Under the pieces are notes generated by a model. It was given only the letters and a program-made list of their open reading frames with translations. It ran no database searches and was not told the origin of the DNA. 64,000 bases of DNA from Beverwykella pulmonaria (lineage: Eukaryota; Ascomycota; Dothideomycetes; Pleosporales; Melanommataceae): assembly GCA_001599595.1 (NCBI GenBank), contig BCHH01000002.1, forward strand, positions 3,204,427-3,268,426, given 5' to 3'. A program made the translations under genes and the position numbers. Below, in pieces: positions 40,356-52,987 of the stretch (position 1 is its first letter; each line of letters opens with the position of its first letter).

Positions 40356-42117
40356 TCACTCAAAACCGTAAACCCGATCCCAAAGCGGACTCTTGTTCCT
40401 CCGATGTCCCAGCGCATTCCTCAGCGGCCACTCTGTCCTCCCCGTGTCCTTCGCTTGCGGCTCAGGGTACCTCGACAGATCTGTGTGTCCGCCATAAAGC
40501 CCATTCTCAAGATCATCGTAGGCGTATACATTTACATATTCGGGGCCGTAGTCTTCAACGTAGTAGTCGTTGCTAAAGGGGTTCTTGGATGGCGGGGGGG
40601 TGGGGTTGCTGAAGGGGTTTTTAGATGGTGGAGAAGAGGAGGAGGAGATAGGGGAGACCGGGGAGGCGGTTACGTGGGTGAAGTTTCCGAAGCCAGAGTT
40701 GGAGCCCGGAGTGAGCGAAGAATTGGTGTTGGTAGAGTTTGTGGAACTACTGTTGTTATAGGAGGTGATTGTTGGGCGGAGAAGCGTCTGTGGTGCTGAA
40801 GGCGTCTCGGCGGCGTTGGCGAGACTGTTTCTTTCTCTGTCTGCGTTGGTGTTGTTGTTGGTGTTGGTGCTGGACCTGGGGCCAGAGTTCGAGCCCATGC
40901 TTGGCACGGGCTTTCTCTTCAATTGCGCAGCTCCTGGTATGAGTCCCGTGCTTTGCCGCCTTGGAGGACGCGGTCGAAAGCTCTCCCGGGGCAGAACGGG
41001 CGACTCATCCGGCTCATGCACCTCCGCGACCGAGTGTAAACTCGAGTAACTCGTTCTTGTTCCCCTTGCCCGATTCGAGCTATGTGTATGATACAGCGGC
41101 GGTGCCGGTGCCGGAACGCCGTTGTGGGCATTCCCATTCATACCCCTGTCCGCCTGCTGCGTATTCTCCATCGTCTCGATGACGTCATCATCCCAGCTGG
41201 AGTAGCTGGTGTCCTGGCTGGGATATTTGCCGTGGGTGTTCCCGTTCAGAGGGGTGTGATGCTCGCCCTTTTCCTGGAAAGCGAAGCGTGGGATGAAGCC
41301 TGGAGATGAGGGCGGTTGAGAGCCGTTGACGTTCTTTCTTTGGCGCCGGCGGAGCAGGAAACAGCAACCTAGAAGTAGCGCCGCGGCACCGAGTATGCCC
41401 AACGGGACGCCGACGCCTATTCCGACCTTTTGGTCGCGAGAGAGACCTGAATTGCTGAGCGGCGAGGATGAGTCGGCGGCAGAAGATTTTGTGGGGGTAG
41501 CAGAAGGTTCTATGGGAGCGGCAGTGGGAATGCCAGTCGAGCCCATGGAAACCGTGACCACGGATGTGACCAAGTTAGTTGGCGCGCTCGTTCCTGCCGA
41601 CGCTTCTGAAGTCTGCGCTGATGACGCTTGGGTTGTCGCCGCGGAGTTGGAGGCGATATTGGTGGCAGTGGGGGACTGCCACGCTGTACTCGGTCCGAAC
41701 TTGCGGATCAGGTAGCTTTGTATGTCGGACGGTAGCTCGAGAAACCACTCAGGCCTCTTGTCGTCGAGAAACTCCTCCCACAGGATGCTAGATACGGCCG
41801 GGACATTGGTCGCGGCAATTGCACGAAGTGACTCGGGGATTGCAGTAAGTAGTATTTGGGCCAGGGAAACACTTCAAAACAAGGTTCGTTAGCTTTACAT
41901 CCATAGGGAGAGGGTAAGAGGCAGTATCTTATAAATGAAGAGGAGAGAGAAAGAGAGAGGAAACTCACGCATCAGGATCATCTCTCTTCACAAATGCCTC
42001 CACACCCGCAATAATTGGTGCTGGAGTAATGACGGGCGTAGGCGCCTGAAAGACAGCTCCTTTCACACCTCCAACAAGAACCACCATCACCCAGGCTGCT
42101 GTAGTAAGCGAACGCAT
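40356..42117 (-). CDS. Single-pass surface protein with Ser/Thr-rich exterior and long cytoplasmic tail, 554 residues
   Basis: Exon 1 is 42117-41969 and exon 2 is 41871-40356, with a phase-2 intron of 97 bases. The signal peptide MRSLTTAAWVMVVLVGGVKG is followed by a short folded part (ILWEEFLDDKRPEWFLELPS, then DIQSYLIRKFGP) and a Ser/Thr/Ala-rich stalk. One transmembrane helix (VGIGVGVPLGILGAAALLLG) is closed by LLRRRQRK. The cytoplasmic tail of about 330 residues is rich in Ser, Asn and Pro, with two copies of PPSKNPFSN. The layout resembles fungal wall-stress or Mid2-like sensors, but no WSC domain is present. The DKRPEWFLELPSDIQSY.. block is typical of a mould-specific family without known function. 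Confidence 0.8.
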
Positions 42118-42957
42118 ATTGTAGTGTAGGTATCGAAAACCAGAAAGCGAGTGCGGTTTGACGATAGACGAAAACGATTGTAATAATAAGAATAGTAGAA
42201 AAAGTCGGAGTAGCTGCTAGCTCAATTCAATTCTTCACGAGACCGAAGAATCATCATGGTGTGTATCTCAGAACGAGATTCAAACCAGCGGCGCAGGTGG
42301 CGCCTTCCTCTTCTTATTCCCCCTCCACCACAATCCAATCCACCAATCCTCTCCAGAGCGACCCTCGAAGGCGCAAGATCACCATGACGGACCCTGACGG
42401 GTAAAAACGCAAAGGCGCCATCTGCCATTTGGCCGTCACAGCCCACTCCCCCATGCAGCTTCACAGATGCAGATCGCGCCGATCCAGGGTCAATGCACAT
42501 GCGGATTTCGAAGAATGCCATGCGACGATTTGTGGAGGAGGGGAAGTGGCATCATGGGTGTGGCTAGTGAGGGGCGAATATGCGGACCCTGGTAAGTGGC
42601 GAACGAACCGAATGTGGCGATGCTGGAAGTGCTCGGTTCGAGCAAGCGATGTGCCGGTCGGTTTCTAGATGGAAGGAGGTAGGGATGTACTGCCCGGTTT
42701 GGAGGGAAAGATATTTATATAGGAGGGGGGATTGGTGGGAGACAGAGATCGGTCTGAATTCTGTTGTGTCTTTCGCTGGTTGGTTGTCTGCCCTGAAATG
42801 TCTTTCGGTCATTGCCGTTGAGCGCGGGACGTGAACGTTCCGCTCACGACAAGCATAGGGCTTGAGAAGAAATAGGCGGTAGTTCCAAGACAGCTCGTAT
42901 GGAGAAGCAAGGCCGTACACTATGCAAAGGAGAAGCCATGTCCATCCGACGCTCGTC
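42118..42957. other. Gene-free stretch
   Basis: Likely promoter of the surface-protein gene and 3' region of the next gene. No other signal. Confidence 0.4.
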
Positions 42958-44615
42958 TCAACTCGTCTTGAGAATACCATGCAACGCGTTCCCAAGCACC
43001 CCACGCACCCGTCTTGGATCCTCCTGTGCTACCGTCAGCACAACCGCAGCGCTTATCGTAAATGCTAGCTGTTCTTTCCACCTATTTTCCGGCAGGTAAC
43101 GGCGCGGAAACCATGTAGCCGCCGCTCTGGGCAGGACGAAGAACAGAATCTCCAGCCGCTTTCTCGACTGCTCGACGAGGATACTGGTTCCGCAAAGAAG
43201 ACACCCTCCCAAGACGCAGAGTCCTGAATCCCACATTTGCGGAGTCACTGACGTTGTGGAGAACAGCTTTGGCCCTAGGCGCGTCCTAGAGAGACATACA
43301 CCATAGTAGAAGAAGGATATAAAGGTTCCCAGGAACGCAGAACTGCGTGCCATGTCGAGAAAAGCCCGAAGCACAACCGGCTGCGTGAGGCCTGCCAACT
43401 TGTTGCCAGGCCGAGCCGTCCTTCTTACATGTCTCGCCAGAACGAACAGCTGGATGGGAGCATACATCTTTGCAGCGAACCGCCACCCGCTCCAGAACCG
43501 GGCCAGGGCGTGTTTCTCACAGCTGCTGCCCCGGCCCATGTGGACCAGCTCACACGGTATCGGAATGGTTTGTTCGGGATCACCCAGCTGCTCTGGCAAT
43601 CCGTAATCCCGGCACATGGAACCGAGAAGAGGCGCCATGCCTGTGTCCTTCCCGTAGACCCAAGAGCCGTACCGAGCATGCCGAAGCGCTAGCATGAGGC
43701 GGTGGTCGAGCTCTGCGGCTGCTGAGATCCAGGTATTGTAAGACTGGGGGAGCCGGCTTGGGCTGTAGAACCAGGCATGCATGATGGTTGCTGCCGAGAG
43801 GCAGAACAAGAATGTGGGTGTGGTGCGGGAGACGGTGCGGAGTTTGGGGTGTTTCTCTGGGGAGAGACGACTCCAGGCACTGCTTACCACTATGTCGAGG
43901 GCACGGATAACAGAGAACAGCGTGAGGTCCATGGTCCTCCCTGCGAGATCCAATCTTGACAAGGATTTCGCGCGCAGAGTGGCATCGTCGACGTCTCTCA
44001 AGCCCGTCTCTGGTGGCTCATCAAAGGGACTTGGCTTGATGAAGTCGAGATGGCGCAAGGGCTGTGATGTCGTTGCACTCGCAGAAGGGGCTTTGGAAGG
44101 GACACTATTCAGCAGACGAAAGGAAACAGATGCAGATACCAGGGCGGCAATGAACTTTGCCAGAACCTCGGCGATGCTGAAGTCGATTGGAGTTGGCATC
44201 TTCCGCACAAGACGCAACAGTCCCACGATCAGGACTTTGACAGGTGCTTGGAGCAGGGTTGAGCCGCCTACTAACACACCGCAGAAGGCCGGAAAACGAT
44301 GCAATCCCACGGCTTGCCGCAACACGCTCCCTATCTGGAGACATGCCGCATCAAGCGTCAGCTTCCTCCTCCCGAGCAAGAAGAGGATTCTGATGAACCG
44401 AGGTCCTGTCGTCGACAATAGTCCCAGAGCGTAGGCGGTGGCAAGCCTGCAAACAACACGAGATTAGCATCGACACGTCTCATGCTGATCCATCTTATTC
44501 GGACCCCGTATGGAGGATGGATGGTGATGCGCAAGTCGTGGATGCATGTCACTCACGGTTTGGCAAGTGTTGGCCGTACTGCTGCCCTCCTGGGGGCCTT
44601 GGCCATTGGGAGCAT
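42958..44615 (-). CDS. TMEM135-like multi-pass membrane protein, 515 residues, two exons
   Basis: Exon 1 is 44615-44557 and exon 2 is 44446-42958, with a phase-2 intron of 110 bases. The protein has an N-terminal basic end, and hydrophobic runs at about RFPAFCGVLVGGSTLLQAPV, RTTPTFLFCLSAATIMHAWF, SSAFLGTFISFFYYGVCLSR and SGLCVLGGCLLCGTSILVEQ. Directly after the second run comes FYSPSRLPQSYNTWI, the signature (FY.P..LP..Y..WI) seen in TMEM135 and its fungal relatives, which share distant likeness with Tim17-type proteins. TMEM135 relatives act on peroxisomes and mitochondria (fission, lipid trafficking). The location in this fungus is inferred, not seen. The start is set by the first ATG before the conserved part; a second ATG lies three codons later. 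Confidence 0.75.
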
Positions 44616-45837
44616 GAGGTTGGCTTGTGGTGAGGGAGGTGATCAAGGGTATGAGAGATGCATGGTCACCTGAAAGGGGCGTAGAAGAGTTAGCGTCGAG
44701 GAGCAGCGAACATCAACGCAAACCAACAGCCCACCAGGCAGGAGCCGAGGTTGATCGGATTAGGAAGGGGTCGGTTTGCGCTGAAAGTGTGGGGTGAAAG
44801 GCGGGATGACGGCCGGGCGCAATTAGCAAACGGAGCAGCTGCCATTTTGCTTCACGGGCCGGGAGCGCAGAGATGAAAAGGGGGGAGGCGCGCGGGTCAT
44901 ACCGGGCGGGCGTGGAATGCGACCGTGTAAACAATGCGAAAACAGCGCAGCGGGAGACCTCGGGACGGCGCACGACGAGGCAGCGCGAGGCGTCGGGGCT
45001 GGTGATGGCGTCTTGAGGTTGAAATAGAAATGTGGGGAAGAGTGAATTGGCTGGGGCACGCGCCAAAACAACCGCTCTTGGCACCCATGGGTCGACGCCA
45101 CGGTGAAAGAAACGGGCCGAGCTGTCGACCGCTCGGCTGGATCTTGGGGTTGCTTGCGCCTATATCTACACGGCCTGGTCGGTGCAGCCACCCAGGTGCA
45201 GCAACCCAGGCGCAACAGCATGGTGCATGTGCACGTGTGTGGACCTGTTGACCTGCTAGAGTGTGCATCTGTCGAGCTGCTCCTCTAGCGTCCGGCCTTG
45301 TCCACCACGGCAGGTCGCGCATGTGACAGTCCAAAACACCCAGCACATCGATTGCAGCTCAACGAGCCCAACACTTCCACACACACACTCTCTCTCTCTT
45401 CTCTCCGCGACGCCTACGTCTCCGCTCTGCTGCCGCATCACCACCGCTGGAGCCTGCCCGCCCGACCAGCCATCACTCCACCACCCCGCCGTCCCAACCA
45501 ACGCCTCCCCCAGCGCCGACTGCTCCACCGCGTCCGCCAGAACACGCCTGCTCCTCGCGCCATTGTGCGCTGCTCCGCCTCCGCTGCTTCTCGCGCCTGC
45601 AGCCCCTCCAGGCTCCTCCCGACACGATAGGGGACACCACCAGCGCGTCTTGTAGCAGCCAGAACATGCTCGGTGCGAGGCGATACCTGCTGCCACTCGA
45701 CCGCTACCGCTACCACCTCCTCCACCTCCACCACCTCCGCCACTCCGTCTGACAAGCTGGAGATACTTGCGCCACCGCCGGCTGCGGGGTTGGCGGGAGC
45801 TCTGGCCTCAGGCCTCTCGCGTTCACGGTCAGCCGCC
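44616..45837. promoter_or_regulatory. Shared upstream region of the TMEM135-like and bHLH genes
   Basis: 1.2 kb between divergent starts. It is GC-rich on the left and contains a CT-rich tract (CACACTCTCTCTCTCTTCTC near 45,387) typical of a fungal 5' UTR. Many overlapping open frames exist on both strands; their low-complexity products have no family signal. Confidence 0.45.
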
Positions 45838-47214
45838 ATGGACCAGAGGGAGCACCTGCCGTTTGGATGTCTGTTTTTCTTGCCCGCGCCTACTGTAGCC
45901 ACTCGCTGACGGCCTTATGTAGATACTTTCCCGGACGAAGAGCTCCTACGGAGCTCGCCCGCGACCTTCACCAACGGCGGACCCTCTCTCCTCAGCGAGA
46001 ACGAACACCAATCGCTGCAAGAGTTTTTCAACCATGGCCCATTCTCCTGCGATGCGCCTCCGTTCCCACCCTTCACAGACACAAAAGACGGTATCGACGA
46101 CTTTAATTGGGACTGCGTCCCGCCTGCTACCATCCATCGTGTCTCCACCACCATCCCGGATCAGGCGCAGCTTCACCAGGGCTTCAACTTCGAGCATAGC
46201 TTTGTGCCCGAGCCTCTCTCCGCCGGCCACCTGGGAAATACCCAGGATGATTTGCAGGCAGCGTCGACCTTGTTTACCAACGCACAGGCATACGCCAATG
46301 GAAGATCGCATAGCTTCCATGACTTCCCCTCTGCGAGCGCGAATCCGAACCACATCTCCGCCGTTGGCCTCCACACTACCATGCCCATGGTACCCACCCC
46401 GCATGGCCTGCTAAACGAGCAGCTCGCCGCCCTCTTGCCAAACCATACGGAGAACGGGTCCATCGACGCCCAAATCGCCGCGCAGTTCGCATCCAGTCAG
46501 GCGCAACAACACCACGAGGCCGAATTGGCGGAGCTGGAGAGGCAGCGGCCTCAGCTAAAGAGATCGTACACCTACGGGACGGACAATGCCTTTAATGCCT
46601 CTGGTTTCATCGCGTCGTCGCCCAATCCCGCCGACGAGGCTGCAGCGCAACGTTTGCTCGTAGAGCTCCACCGCCCTCAGCTATTCGCTCGACAGCCAGC
46701 ACCGGACTCGGACGAGACGAAGCCCTTTCCAGCCGGCCTTGTCCAAATACTAAGTGATGATGAGAGGCAATCGGAAGAGGCAACATCTGGCGAGGATGAC
46801 GACGATGATAGGCCTACTAAGAAAAGGCGAAGAGCAAAGACCTCGAATTCTACCAAAGCTGGAAAGGCCAACGGCGGGGCTCGTAAAAATAGCACGACCG
46901 CGCGGACGGGCAAGAATCGTAAAACATCAGTTGACGAGAGTAATGGGAGGAAGAAACGGCCATCGTCAGCGGGACAAAAGGCTCAGCGAGAGAACCTGTC
47001 AGACGAGCAGAAGCGGAGCAACCACATTCTGTCAGAACAGAAACGGCGGAATCTAATCAAGCGAGGGTTCGACGACCTCCACGATCTGGTACCTGAGATC
47101 CGCAACGGCGGCTTGAGCAAGAGCAGTGTGTTGACCGAAGCCGCCAACTTTCTGGATAAACTGATTGAAGAGAACAATCATTTCATTGCACTCTTGGAAT
47201 CTGCTGGCGGGTGA
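45838..47214 (+). CDS. bHLH transcription factor (Ino4/Mlx-like), 440 residues, two exons
   Basis: Exon 1 is 45838-45868 and exon 2 is 45923-47214, with a phase-1 intron of 54 bases having branch site GCTGAC. The ATG is in strong context (GCCGCCATGG). The N-terminal ~250 residues are Asn/Phe/Pro/Ala-rich (EFFNHGPFSCDAPPFPPFTD). An acidic stretch SEEATSGEDDDDDR precedes a nuclear signal TKKRRRAK. The bHLH lies at the C-terminus: basic part RSNHILSEQKRRNLIKRGFD (His, Glu and Arg positions as required for E-box contact), helix 1, loop NGGLSKSS, helix 2 LTEAANFLDKLIEENNHFIA. It should bind CANNTG-type sites as a dimer. The group assignment (Ino4-like, lipid genes) is tentative. Confidence 0.88.
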
Positions 47215-48140
47215 AGGGCCAGCTCCTCGAATTTGCGGATTGGAACTTTTGGAGTTCGCGATCCGCCAGACTACCCAGTCTGTCAAAAGGGAAGTACTGG
47301 ACAAGCAGCCTCTTCCAGTCTGACACACGGTTGCTGCAACACGTCTTTATCGAACCCATGGTTGATTCTTGAGGAGGCCGCAGTGCCACCGCAGAGCCGC
47401 ATGTCCCATGGAATGCCCCAGGTTGCTCATTCCCTTCCTTGGCGCAACCTGTCCAGATCTAGTGTACCTTTTATGGTGTATGGTGTATGGTGTACGGTGT
47501 AAGATGGCGTTGTATGATTACGATTTTGGGCAGGTGGACGATTATGTTACTTGTGTAGTAGCGGGATGGAAGAGGGGCGAAGCAAAGTGAAAATTGATGT
47601 AATTGGCAGTGTATGCCAGGGAGGTGGAGCAGTGAAGGGATTTGAGCTGTGAGATACCCAAGATCTGATCAGACGAAAATTAAATGTAGTTGTTGGTTCG
47701 ATATATCACTTCCAAGTACTTGCTAGTGTGTGAGTGGCGCTTCCTCGTTCGTATCTAGAGATATCCTGGCAGTTATCAATGTTTACTACAATGTGACTAG
47801 CTGGTATACGGCATCGTAATGGTTCGTTCACGGCTTTTTGCTACTCGCTAACATTACTATGGGAAGAGAGTAGGAATGTGAAACTCCCTACGCATTGCCT
47901 ACTCGAGCATCTAGTAGAAGACATGATGGCATTCTGCACTTCTTCCCTTGCTAGGAAGCGAGTGTTGTTAGAGTCGGCCGTGAAGACGCCGTGACACACA
48001 CTAGTACACAGCAGATGCTTGGGGGCTTCTCAGTCTATGATATTCAGACTCGCATTGCCTGCCACCAAATACCAACTATACAGTGATTGTATATACAAAT
48101 CTCCATCTCTTCCTGCCCCAACATCGCGCCCTCCATTCAC
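47215..48140. other. Convergent gene-free stretch
   Basis: 3' flanks of the bHLH and esterase genes. A short GT-rich run (GGTGTATGGTGTATGGTGTA near 47,475) is the only pattern. Confidence 0.4.
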
Positions 48141-49117
48141 CTAAGCAAACCCAAAGAACTTCATATCATCCGCGCCCCGAATCGGCACCGTATGCCCGAC
48201 ACCTTGGGCATAAATCCCCTCCACCTTCGGCCCATACGTCGTCCGCGTATACCCGCTCTGCGGATCATTCGACTTGGTCGCCTCGGGTTTATCGTAGTCA
48301 TATCCAAATACGCCCGCCCATTGCTTCATCGTCTCCTTGTAGTTGTTCGGGAGCAAGGTTGCATCCGCGGAGCCGTGGTAGATTTGCATCTTGGGCCGCG
48401 TGCCGTTGTACCCAGGGTACATGTCGAAGACTACCTGCGCCCATTTGGCGGGCGTGGCGCTGGATTGCCCGTTCGCGCACGTCCCGTTCCAGGCGTCGAC
48501 GCCGCCGGAGGAGGACACGAAACAGCCGGCGGGGACGCCGGAGTAGGCGATGCCGGCAAGGAAGAGGTCTGGGTAGGTGGCGGCCATGACGTTCTTACCA
48601 AAGTTAGCATGTGCACAAGACGAGGGAAAGGTATGTAGGATAAGAGGGCAAAACATACCGTCATCATAGCGCCCGAAGACGACCCTGTAACAAACACCTT
48701 TGTGGTATCCGCTTTGTACTCGCTAATCGTCCACTTGACCATGTTCGCAATGGTATTCGAATCACCACCACCCTCATGCAGCAGCGTCGCCTTGGAACTC
48801 ACATCCCAGCAAGTCCCGGAGTGAGGTGAGCTGGGGTAGATCACAATGAAGCCGTACTGCTCTGAAAGCGTCTTGTATGGCGAGCCGCTGTAGTACTGTT
48901 GCGCAGTGCCAGTGCAATAGTGGATCGCAACGACGATGCCCGGGGACGCGGCGAGCTTCTTGGGGACGTAGATATAGAACGCGGCCTTTGTGGGGGCGTT
49001 ACCAAAGGTGGTGACTTGTGAGAGGGTGCCTGGGGTTACGGCGCGCTTGGAGAGGCTGGTGGTGGAGGCCGAGACGACTGCGAGCAAGCTCGTCAGGACG
49101 GAGAGGACGGACCGCAT
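48141..49117 (-). CDS. axeA: Acetylxylan esterase, carbohydrate esterase family 1, 303 residues, two exons
   Basis: Exon 1 is 49117-48659 and exon 2 is 48593-48141, with a phase-0 intron of 65 bases placed just after the active-site strand. A signal peptide (first ~18 residues) and a KR dibasic end are followed by the esterase_PHB fold: FYIYVPKKLAASPGIVVAIH, CTGTAQQYYSGS and YPSSPHSGTCWDVSS. Nucleophile Ser147 lies in GSSSG (145-149), then SGAMMTNVMAATYPDLFLAG. Asp230 (YHGSADATL) and His287 (GVGHTVP) complete the triad. Length and motifs match Aspergillus AxeA, which removes acetyl groups from xylan outside the cell. There is no C-terminal cellulose-binding module. Confidence 0.92.
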
Positions 49118-50444
49118 CGTTGATCAAGGCTGATAGGAGGATTCCGGAAGCTGGAGCGAGGGAGGGATGGAGGGGAAGCCTTTATATCCCGCGGTAGAGT
49201 GCATAATGTGGTGCGTTGTAGTACGCGGTAGTGGGCCTCGTCGCTTTGTGGTTGAAGGGAATAGCCGTGCTGGCCGAACTATTCCCATCCTCTCGATTAG
49301 GGGGTTGTCGGCTCTGAATGGCGGACATGCTCAATCTGTGTCCGGAATAGAGTGTGTAGATCGAAGAAAGAACGTTTATGGACCCTCACAATCTTGATCT
49401 GGGGAGGAAAAACGGACAACATGCCCCTTGATTCGCGCGATTGAAATGTCACTTTAATGCCAGAAATTCCGCCGAAATTGAATGAGGTGCGCTTGTGAAC
49501 TGTTGATATGGTAAATGGGGGACGCGAAGGGTGTTGATGGAGTTATATTAATCGCAAAGAGCGCTTTTAGCCGTCCCCGGTATGTCGGCTAAGAAATCGT
49601 CGAAGTAAGGACGCAGAATTGGTAGGTACGCAGGTGAAGACTGGCGCGGTGTCCCCGGCGCCCCGGTGCCCCGGTTCCCCGCATCTGGTGATATTGATGG
49701 AATATGTGGAGACGAGGGTGCCGAGACTTAATTGGATTTCATATCTTGGAAACCGGGCTAGAAGGTTTGATCCCCCCATGACGATGGGCCTCCTGGCGTG
49801 TCGACCCATTTTTAGACAAGTGGTAATGTTTGGTGGGTCTCAAGGATTTTTACTGCCGTTCGAATTCCCGGTATTTGTGAAACCATACCAGGTGGGAGGG
49901 TTGCAAGTCTGAAAGGAGAACTTGGAACTTTTGACGGATTGAAAACCACCCCCTCAAAATACATGGTGAAGTAACATATGCAGTTGACAGATTGAAGAGC
50001 AGGCGCACAGGTATATGGGGTGTGGAGAAAAAACCGAGAAGATTTTGGAGACGATATTAGGTGGCAGCCAACATGTCACTTGAGGTATATGAAACGAATT
50101 GGACTTCAAAGAAAATTGTGATAGTTTCTGCTTTTCCACTTGGAATAGGAGAGAAGGGAGATGTCTTGTCGGTGTTGCAGTGAGAGTCAACCATACTGAC
50201 CTGGCCCATAGTCGACCAAAAGCGCCTCTTGATGCCGAAGGGCTGCCGGGATCGGCAAGAGCATGGCCTTGGTATATTCGGTCTCTATCTTGGTCCCCTC
50301 TCACGAGAGACTTGTAAGTTATGAGAGCCCATAGCGTTACTTAGCAAGGGCTCAACTTACGTGGGTGCGCCAGCATTCCCACAGCGGATACAACGTCTGA
50401 TGGCATTGAATAAGGATTCCTCCAAAAATGAGCACATGGTGGTA
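49118..50444. promoter_or_regulatory. Upstream region of the esterase gene; otherwise gene-free
   Basis: 1.3 kb. It should hold the esterase promoter on the left. No credible gene in the remaining part; several open frames are low in information. Confidence 0.4.
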
Positions 50445-51077
50445 TCAGCCTGCCGGATTGACACAGGCAGCCTCGAGCCGCTTCAGTGTCGCAAGCACCT
50501 CCTCACCGATGTGCTCCCCGTTCGTAGACTCCCTGAACCGGCCGTGGCGCAGTTCACTGAGTACGCTAACTGCATTTTGCACTTCTTCTAGAGCCCTATT
50601 GATCTCGTCTTCCATCTCCGCTACTTGCGCTTCGACGCTGTTGCAGGCCTCTTCGATGGCCGGGTGGATCGTTTGCAGTGTGTGGGTTTTTTTGCGTCGA
50701 GCATTGCCGGATACCTGAACCAGGAGTTAGCCAGAGGAATTCTCTCCAATCTGTGATATTTCTCCTACCTCATCCTCCATTTGGAGCGCGACCAAATCGA
50801 GCCCGGCCACATTTGCATCGTCCCGACGGCGTCTCTCTTGCGCGTACTCTCGCCGCAATTGCTTCGACCTCTTGACCTCTTCCTGAATGTTCTGCCGCAC
50901 ATCCTCCATGTTCTCTTGCCGTAGTGTGGCGATCTCTGTGTATAGCTCTCTTATGGCCGGGTTTGAGCGCTGAGCTGGCGGGAAGATGTCTGCGAATTGC
51001 TGCAAGGTCATGAAGTCGCGCAGGGCAGTGGGTGCGAGGAGAAAGCTCTTGAGCACGTTGACTTCTTGAGACGACAT
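50445..51077 (-). CDS. CNL2: Kinetochore protein of the Cnl2/NKP2 family, 192 residues, two exons
   Basis: Exon 1 is 51077-50769 and exon 2 is 50714-50445, with a phase-0 intron of 54 bases. The start MSSQEVNVLKSFLLAPTALR, then FADIFPPAQRSNPAIRELY, matches the N-terminal signature of Cnl2/NKP2 proteins (short helix, LP/AP pair, F..LFP..QR..P.I..LY). It is followed by a coiled coil rich in Arg and Glu (NIQEEVKRSKQLRREYAQER). Exon 2 continues with KKTHTLQTIHPAIEEACNSV and a second coiled coil. Cnl2 is part of the Ctf19/CCAN inner kinetochore in yeasts and moulds. A small protein like this is easily missed without the second exon. Confidence 0.85.
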
Positions 51078-51476
51078 GGCTGCGGTGGGTGACGAGATCA
51101 GAGGAGAGATTGAGGTGCGTGCTCTCAATGGGTGGCTCAGTGTTGTCGAGGTGGAGTGGTTGCGGGGATGCGTCGAATGCCGGCGCGTCGCGTCCCTAAC
51201 CAAATGGTCCGTGCTGCTATTTCGCCGTACGAAGTGATGCATGACAATGCATCAACCAGCAAACATCACATTTCGCACCATCGCCGCCTTACCCATCAGT
51301 ACGGTTGCATCCACCTCATCACGCCGCACAGTTTTCGGTGTTTGGCGTCTGCGTTCTGGGTAATTTGCGCGCTATAGCACACGATACGTGACTCGGGCGT
51401 GAACCCCTTAGGCCTGCACTTCTTTTCCTCTACCCTTCCACCATTCCCCTCGTCGGTTTCACTGCTCAACGCAACA
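51078..51476. promoter_or_regulatory. Bidirectional promoter, CNL2 / EAF3
   Basis: 399 bases between the divergent starts. No TATA box; pyrimidine-rich runs (CTTCTTTTCCTCTACCCTTC) precede the EAF3 start. Confidence 0.55.
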
Positions 51477-52716
51477 ATGGCGCCCGCCCCCATTCCAGAG
51501 CCTCAGTTCAGAAAGGACGAGAAGGCACTCTGTTTTCACCATGAGCTGTTGTACGAGGCTAAGGTGCTCGATGTGAAACCCATCGACGAGAGTGACAAAA
51601 AGAGTGGCTTCCAGTATAAAGTCCACTACAAAGGGTGGAAAAACACGTGAGTTTAATCCATCTTTCCATCTTTACGCTTGCCTATTGTACTGCCCATCAC
51701 GGACAATCGTTTGGTCATGTTTGCCCCTCCCCATGCTAACAATTCCAAGCTGGGATGACTGGGTGCCGGAGGATCGTCTCCGCAAACTCACCCCAGAGAA
51801 TCGCGAGCTGGCGAACAATCTGAGGCATGAAATGCTTGCTGCCCAGCGTGCTGCTAGGGCACCGCCACAAGCTGCCACCAAGAAGAAGACCCACGGATCT
51901 ACTCGAGGAAGTGAGGAGCGCCAAACTTCAGTCACTGCTGCCGGACCCCGCGGGCAAAAGAGGATGAGGGATCAAGATCTTGAAAAGGTAAGCATTTCCC
52001 ACGTCAGTATCAAATGCCAATTGACCGTTTCTCGCACTTATTCCGCTTCCGCGAGAAGAGAACTTTGTTTAATCGGATATCCCTAACCTTTACGCAGGAG
52101 GAGACATTCCAGAACCGCCGTGCTGTGAGAATCTACATGCCAGATAGACTGAAGAGTCTCCTAGTAGATGACTGGGAAAATATCACCAAGAATCTCCAGC
52201 TGGTCCAGTTGCCTTCCAGTAAGCCCGCTGGTGTCATCCTTGATGAGTATTCTGAAGCGCAGCGAGCGATACGCCCGCCGGGCGGCGTCGAGATGGACAT
52301 TCTCGAAGAAGTCGTGGCCGGTTTGAAGGAATACTTCAACAAGAGCCTTGGGAGACTCCTTCTCTACCGTTTTGAGCGCCAGCAGTTCTTCGACATCCAC
52401 TCACGCATAGAACATGCAACATCGGACTTGGCGGGCAGAACTTTTTCGGAAATTTACGGTGGCGAACATCTCCTCCGCCTCTTCGGTATGATTCCATCCC
52501 TCCATCTCGACGATCAATTTCTGACTTCATCTAGTCTCTATGCCGGAGCTCATGGCGCAAACCAACATGGACATCCAAGCAATCAACCGTCTGAAAGAGG
52601 AGCTGGCCAGCATGCTCACGTGGCTCGCCAAGGAACCTCAGGTCAACGCCTACTTCGCCTCTACCTACGAGAGCCCCGGCCAGGCGTACATCGACAAAGT
52701 CAAATCTAGCACTTAG
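51477..52716 (+). CDS. EAF3: Chromatin factor Eaf3/MRG15-like, 325 residues, four exons
   Basis: Exons: 51477-51646, 51750-51987, 52098-52485 and 52535-52716; introns 103, 110 and 49 bases. The chromo-barrel domain occupies residues about 12-80 ([40 protein letters not shown]) with the aromatic positions for methyl-lysine binding. A basic linker (ATKKKTHGSTRGS) leads to the MRG domain, residues about 137-325: RRAVRIYMPDRLKSLLVDDW, LGRLLLYRFERQQF, SEIYGGEHLLRLFVSMPELM. Eaf3 reads H3K36 methylation within the Rpd3S deacetylase and NuA4 acetyltransferase complexes. The last intron is confirmed because only its removal links LLRLF to VSMPELM. Confidence 0.95.
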
Positions 52717-52987
52717 ACATAATGACACCATTCCTCCGTTATGCTTACCACATTTTTTTTCTCCACCGTTTGAAAGGCTGTACACTTGGTTCTTGCGAGG
52801 TGGATCACGCGCTCTCGCCATCTCATGTTGCTCAGGCGGGATTGGTTATCTTGGTATGCTTGGGTCATTGGACATTCAGGAGCATTTTCTTTTTTTCAGC
52901 ATGTTCGTCGAGGGGACTAGGTCTATCTAGCTACGAGGAGGACTCGGACGTAGTAATACTAGGTATCCTGTTACAAGGACTGTGATC

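Noticed and set aside
40404..41715. Long plus-strand frames opposite the surface-protein gene
   Set aside because: Antisense shadows of a Ser/Asn/Pro-rich coding region; low-complexity products.
43781..44434. 217-codon plus-strand frame
   Set aside because: Antisense to the TMEM135-like gene, whose membrane helices and FY.P..LP..Y..WI motif are convincing.
44713..45696. Many open frames on both strands between the TMEM135-like and bHLH genes
   Set aside because: Arg/Ser/Pro-rich products from a GC- and CT-rich untranslated region; no homologous motif.
48083..48638. Plus-strand frames of 168 and 183 codons
   Set aside because: Antisense to the esterase exon 2, whose catalytic motifs are certain.
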